From contig QZDS01000018.1 in the NCBI GenBank assembly GCA_009917455.1, forward strand, positions 40,172 through 104,171: 64,000 nucleotides of DNA, given 5' to 3'. Origin of the DNA: a bacterium 1xD8-48 (GTDB lineage Bacteria > Bacillota > Clostridia > Lachnospirales > Lachnospiraceae). Each line of letters starts with the position of its first letter. Position 1 is the stretch's first letter. A program made the translations under genes and the position numbers. The notes beneath the pieces are model-generated. The model was not told the origin of the DNA, made no database searches, and saw nothing but the letters and a program-made list of their open reading frames with translations. Shown here one piece after another: positions 63,005-64,000 of the stretch.

Positions 63005-63022
63005 GAATAGGGGGGAGTAAAA

Positions 63023-63460
63023 ATGGCAATATGGCAGTTTCAATGCAATATTATACCTGCAAGAGTAAATTTTGACAGATTAAGTCGTGATAAAATAGTT
63101 TCATGGAAAGGCGAGACACAGCCATCTAATGAGGTTACGTTCCTTGAACAGGAAAAAAGTTGGTCAAAAGACATTATACAGTATGGGAAATCAGATGAAA
63201 CGTGTATAGAGTTCATTTATATAGATAACATACTGGATGAAATAGATTGTCGATTAGATTTGCGTAAGTTTACAAAAACAGAATTAATTTTATTGGTTGA
63301 ATATGTACAAGAAATTGGCGCTATGTTTCTTGTAGGAGATATGATTTATGCACCCAAAGTAGAGAGTCTGCTAGAAGCAATGAAAAATTCAAATGCAAAC
63401 CAATATTGCAAAAATCCAATGAATTATATTTTATCTTTAAATGAGACTTTAGAAGACTAA
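63023..63460 (+). CDS. Probable immunity protein of the ParB-like toxin
   Basis: 145 aa, not recognised as a named family. It starts 18 nt after the toxin stop with GGGGGGAG upstream. It is AT-rich, acidic, and has no membrane segment or signal peptide, as usual for cytoplasmic immunity proteins. The role is inferred from position, size and composition. Confidence 0.6.
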   Translation: MAIWQFQCNIIPARVNFDRLSRDKIVSWKGETQPSNEVTFLEQEKSWSKDIIQYGKSDETCIEFIYIDNILDEIDCRLDLRKFTKTELILLVEYVQEIGAMFLVGDMIYAPKVESLLEAMKNSNANQYCKNPMNYILSLNETLED

Positions 63461-63598
63461 CAGGCACAAATAGTGTAACAATTTTGTCCAACGACAAACG
63501 CATGAGTAAATAAATTGTGAACAAAAGTATCCATTATCCGTTACTATGAAAATAAAAACGGCATGCTGTGTTCCGGGGATGGAAAAGCTTGAAAAAAT

Positions 63599-63951
63599 CG
63601 GTAAGGGGGCTCATGACTTGTGGTAAGCCAGGCAGGAGAGGACTATACAAGGGGTAAAGCGAGCGAGGTAATGACATACATAAAAGCAGTCTGGGCGGTT
63701 CAGTCAGCGAAGCTCTTACTGGATATGCCTTCTGCATGGCACCGTATGCAGCGCCGACGCTGATATACGGGACAGGGGCAGGATATATGGGAAACATGGC
63801 GGGGCTCAGTGATGAGATGATGATAGACCTTGCAGAAGCAGCCCTTTATGCGGTAAACTTTTCAAATATATTGGTTAAAGGAAGCGATATGGTAGAGTCC
63901 ACCACAGGTAAGAACGCGTTAAAGGATGCTGTTGTTTGGCAAATTAAATGA
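63599..63951 (+). pseudogene. Decayed second copy of the toxin core
   Basis: The segment aligns with 62235-62564 of the intact toxin gene. A TGG codon has become TGA at 63614-63616, and one base is lost near 63682-63686. After that the frame YAFCMAPYAAPTLIYGTG continues through NILVKGSDMVESTTGK to a stop at 63951. After GGATG (63928) the sequence diverges from copy 1. Nothing beyond 63951 is recognisable to the window end. The 138-nt gap before it (63461-63598) holds no gene. Confidence 0.8.
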
Positions 63952-64000
63952 TGCTTTCAGCGTCACATTAAATGTAGCTATTTTGTGCTGAAACTACACA

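Noticed and set aside
1..64000. tRNA, rRNA or CRISPR array
   Set aside because: Reading the intergenic stretches on both strands showed no cloverleaf with a GTTCRANNC-type arm, no rRNA-like blocks and no regularly spaced repeats beyond those listed. All gaps over 300 nt are accounted for.

Overview
The window looks like a chromosomal segment of a gut-type Clostridia, most likely Lachnospiraceae. The evidence is the block hprK-glk-murB-rapZ-whiA-HPr-like, the Gram-positive regulators (HprK, YesM/YesN), the many sugar ABC transporters and glycosidases, strong AGGAGG ribosome sites, and sigma-A promoters with 17-nt spacers. No rRNA, tRNA or CRISPR array was found.

Layout. 179-8541: a sugar-sensing and import locus. 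It has a membrane-tethered periplasmic-binding protein, a NarL-type kinase and regulator, a second tethered solute-binding protein, and then a XylG/XylH/XylF-like (multiple monosaccharide) ABC transporter. 8707-9471: an isolated short flagellin. 9548-24193: mostly housekeeping genes (pyrG, ftsH, uvrC, hprK, glk, murB, rapZ, whiA, a Crh-like HPr protein with Glu at position 15, lipid kinase, fba) and a rubredoxin-glutamate synthase-like protein. 24262-29356: an alanine/glycine:cation symporter, a domain-permuted GH3 beta-glucosidase and lspA.

29532-48899 is a large glycan utilisation region: a GH2 enzyme, a complete solute-binding protein/two-permease ABC importer, a GH4 glycosidase, a divergent AraC regulator, and then a long catabolic operon. 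That operon encodes a fucose/arabinose-isomerase-like protein, a class II aldolase, a PfkB kinase, an FAD dehydrogenase, an Fe-S protein, an FGGY kinase, EtfB, EtfA, an IolB-like isomerase and a Gfo/Idh/MocA oxidoreductase. It combines isomerase-kinase-aldolase sugar cleavage with an Etf-linked (possibly electron-confurcating) dehydrogenase. Its substrate cannot be read from the sequence. This is the strongest candidate for an undescribed pathway here.

48963-53348 is an accessory patch: a solitary HipA-like kinase, a 5'-truncated kinase remnant, an SRAP (YedK/HMCES) protein, a secreted DNA-entry-type nuclease, a MATE remnant and a GNAT acetyltransferase. 53442-60165 is a YesN/YesM two-component system with a sugar ABC importer and a nucleoside-hydrolase-like enzyme.

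60202-64000 is a mobile-element graveyard and toxin locus. It holds a frameshifted IS66-type transposase end, fragments of a CD1107-like conjugative-element protein, an Rpn-type nuclease and a GHKL sensor kinase. These are followed by LytTR-like direct repeats, a toxin with a ParB-like C-terminal domain, its probable immunity protein, and a decayed second copy of the toxin core.
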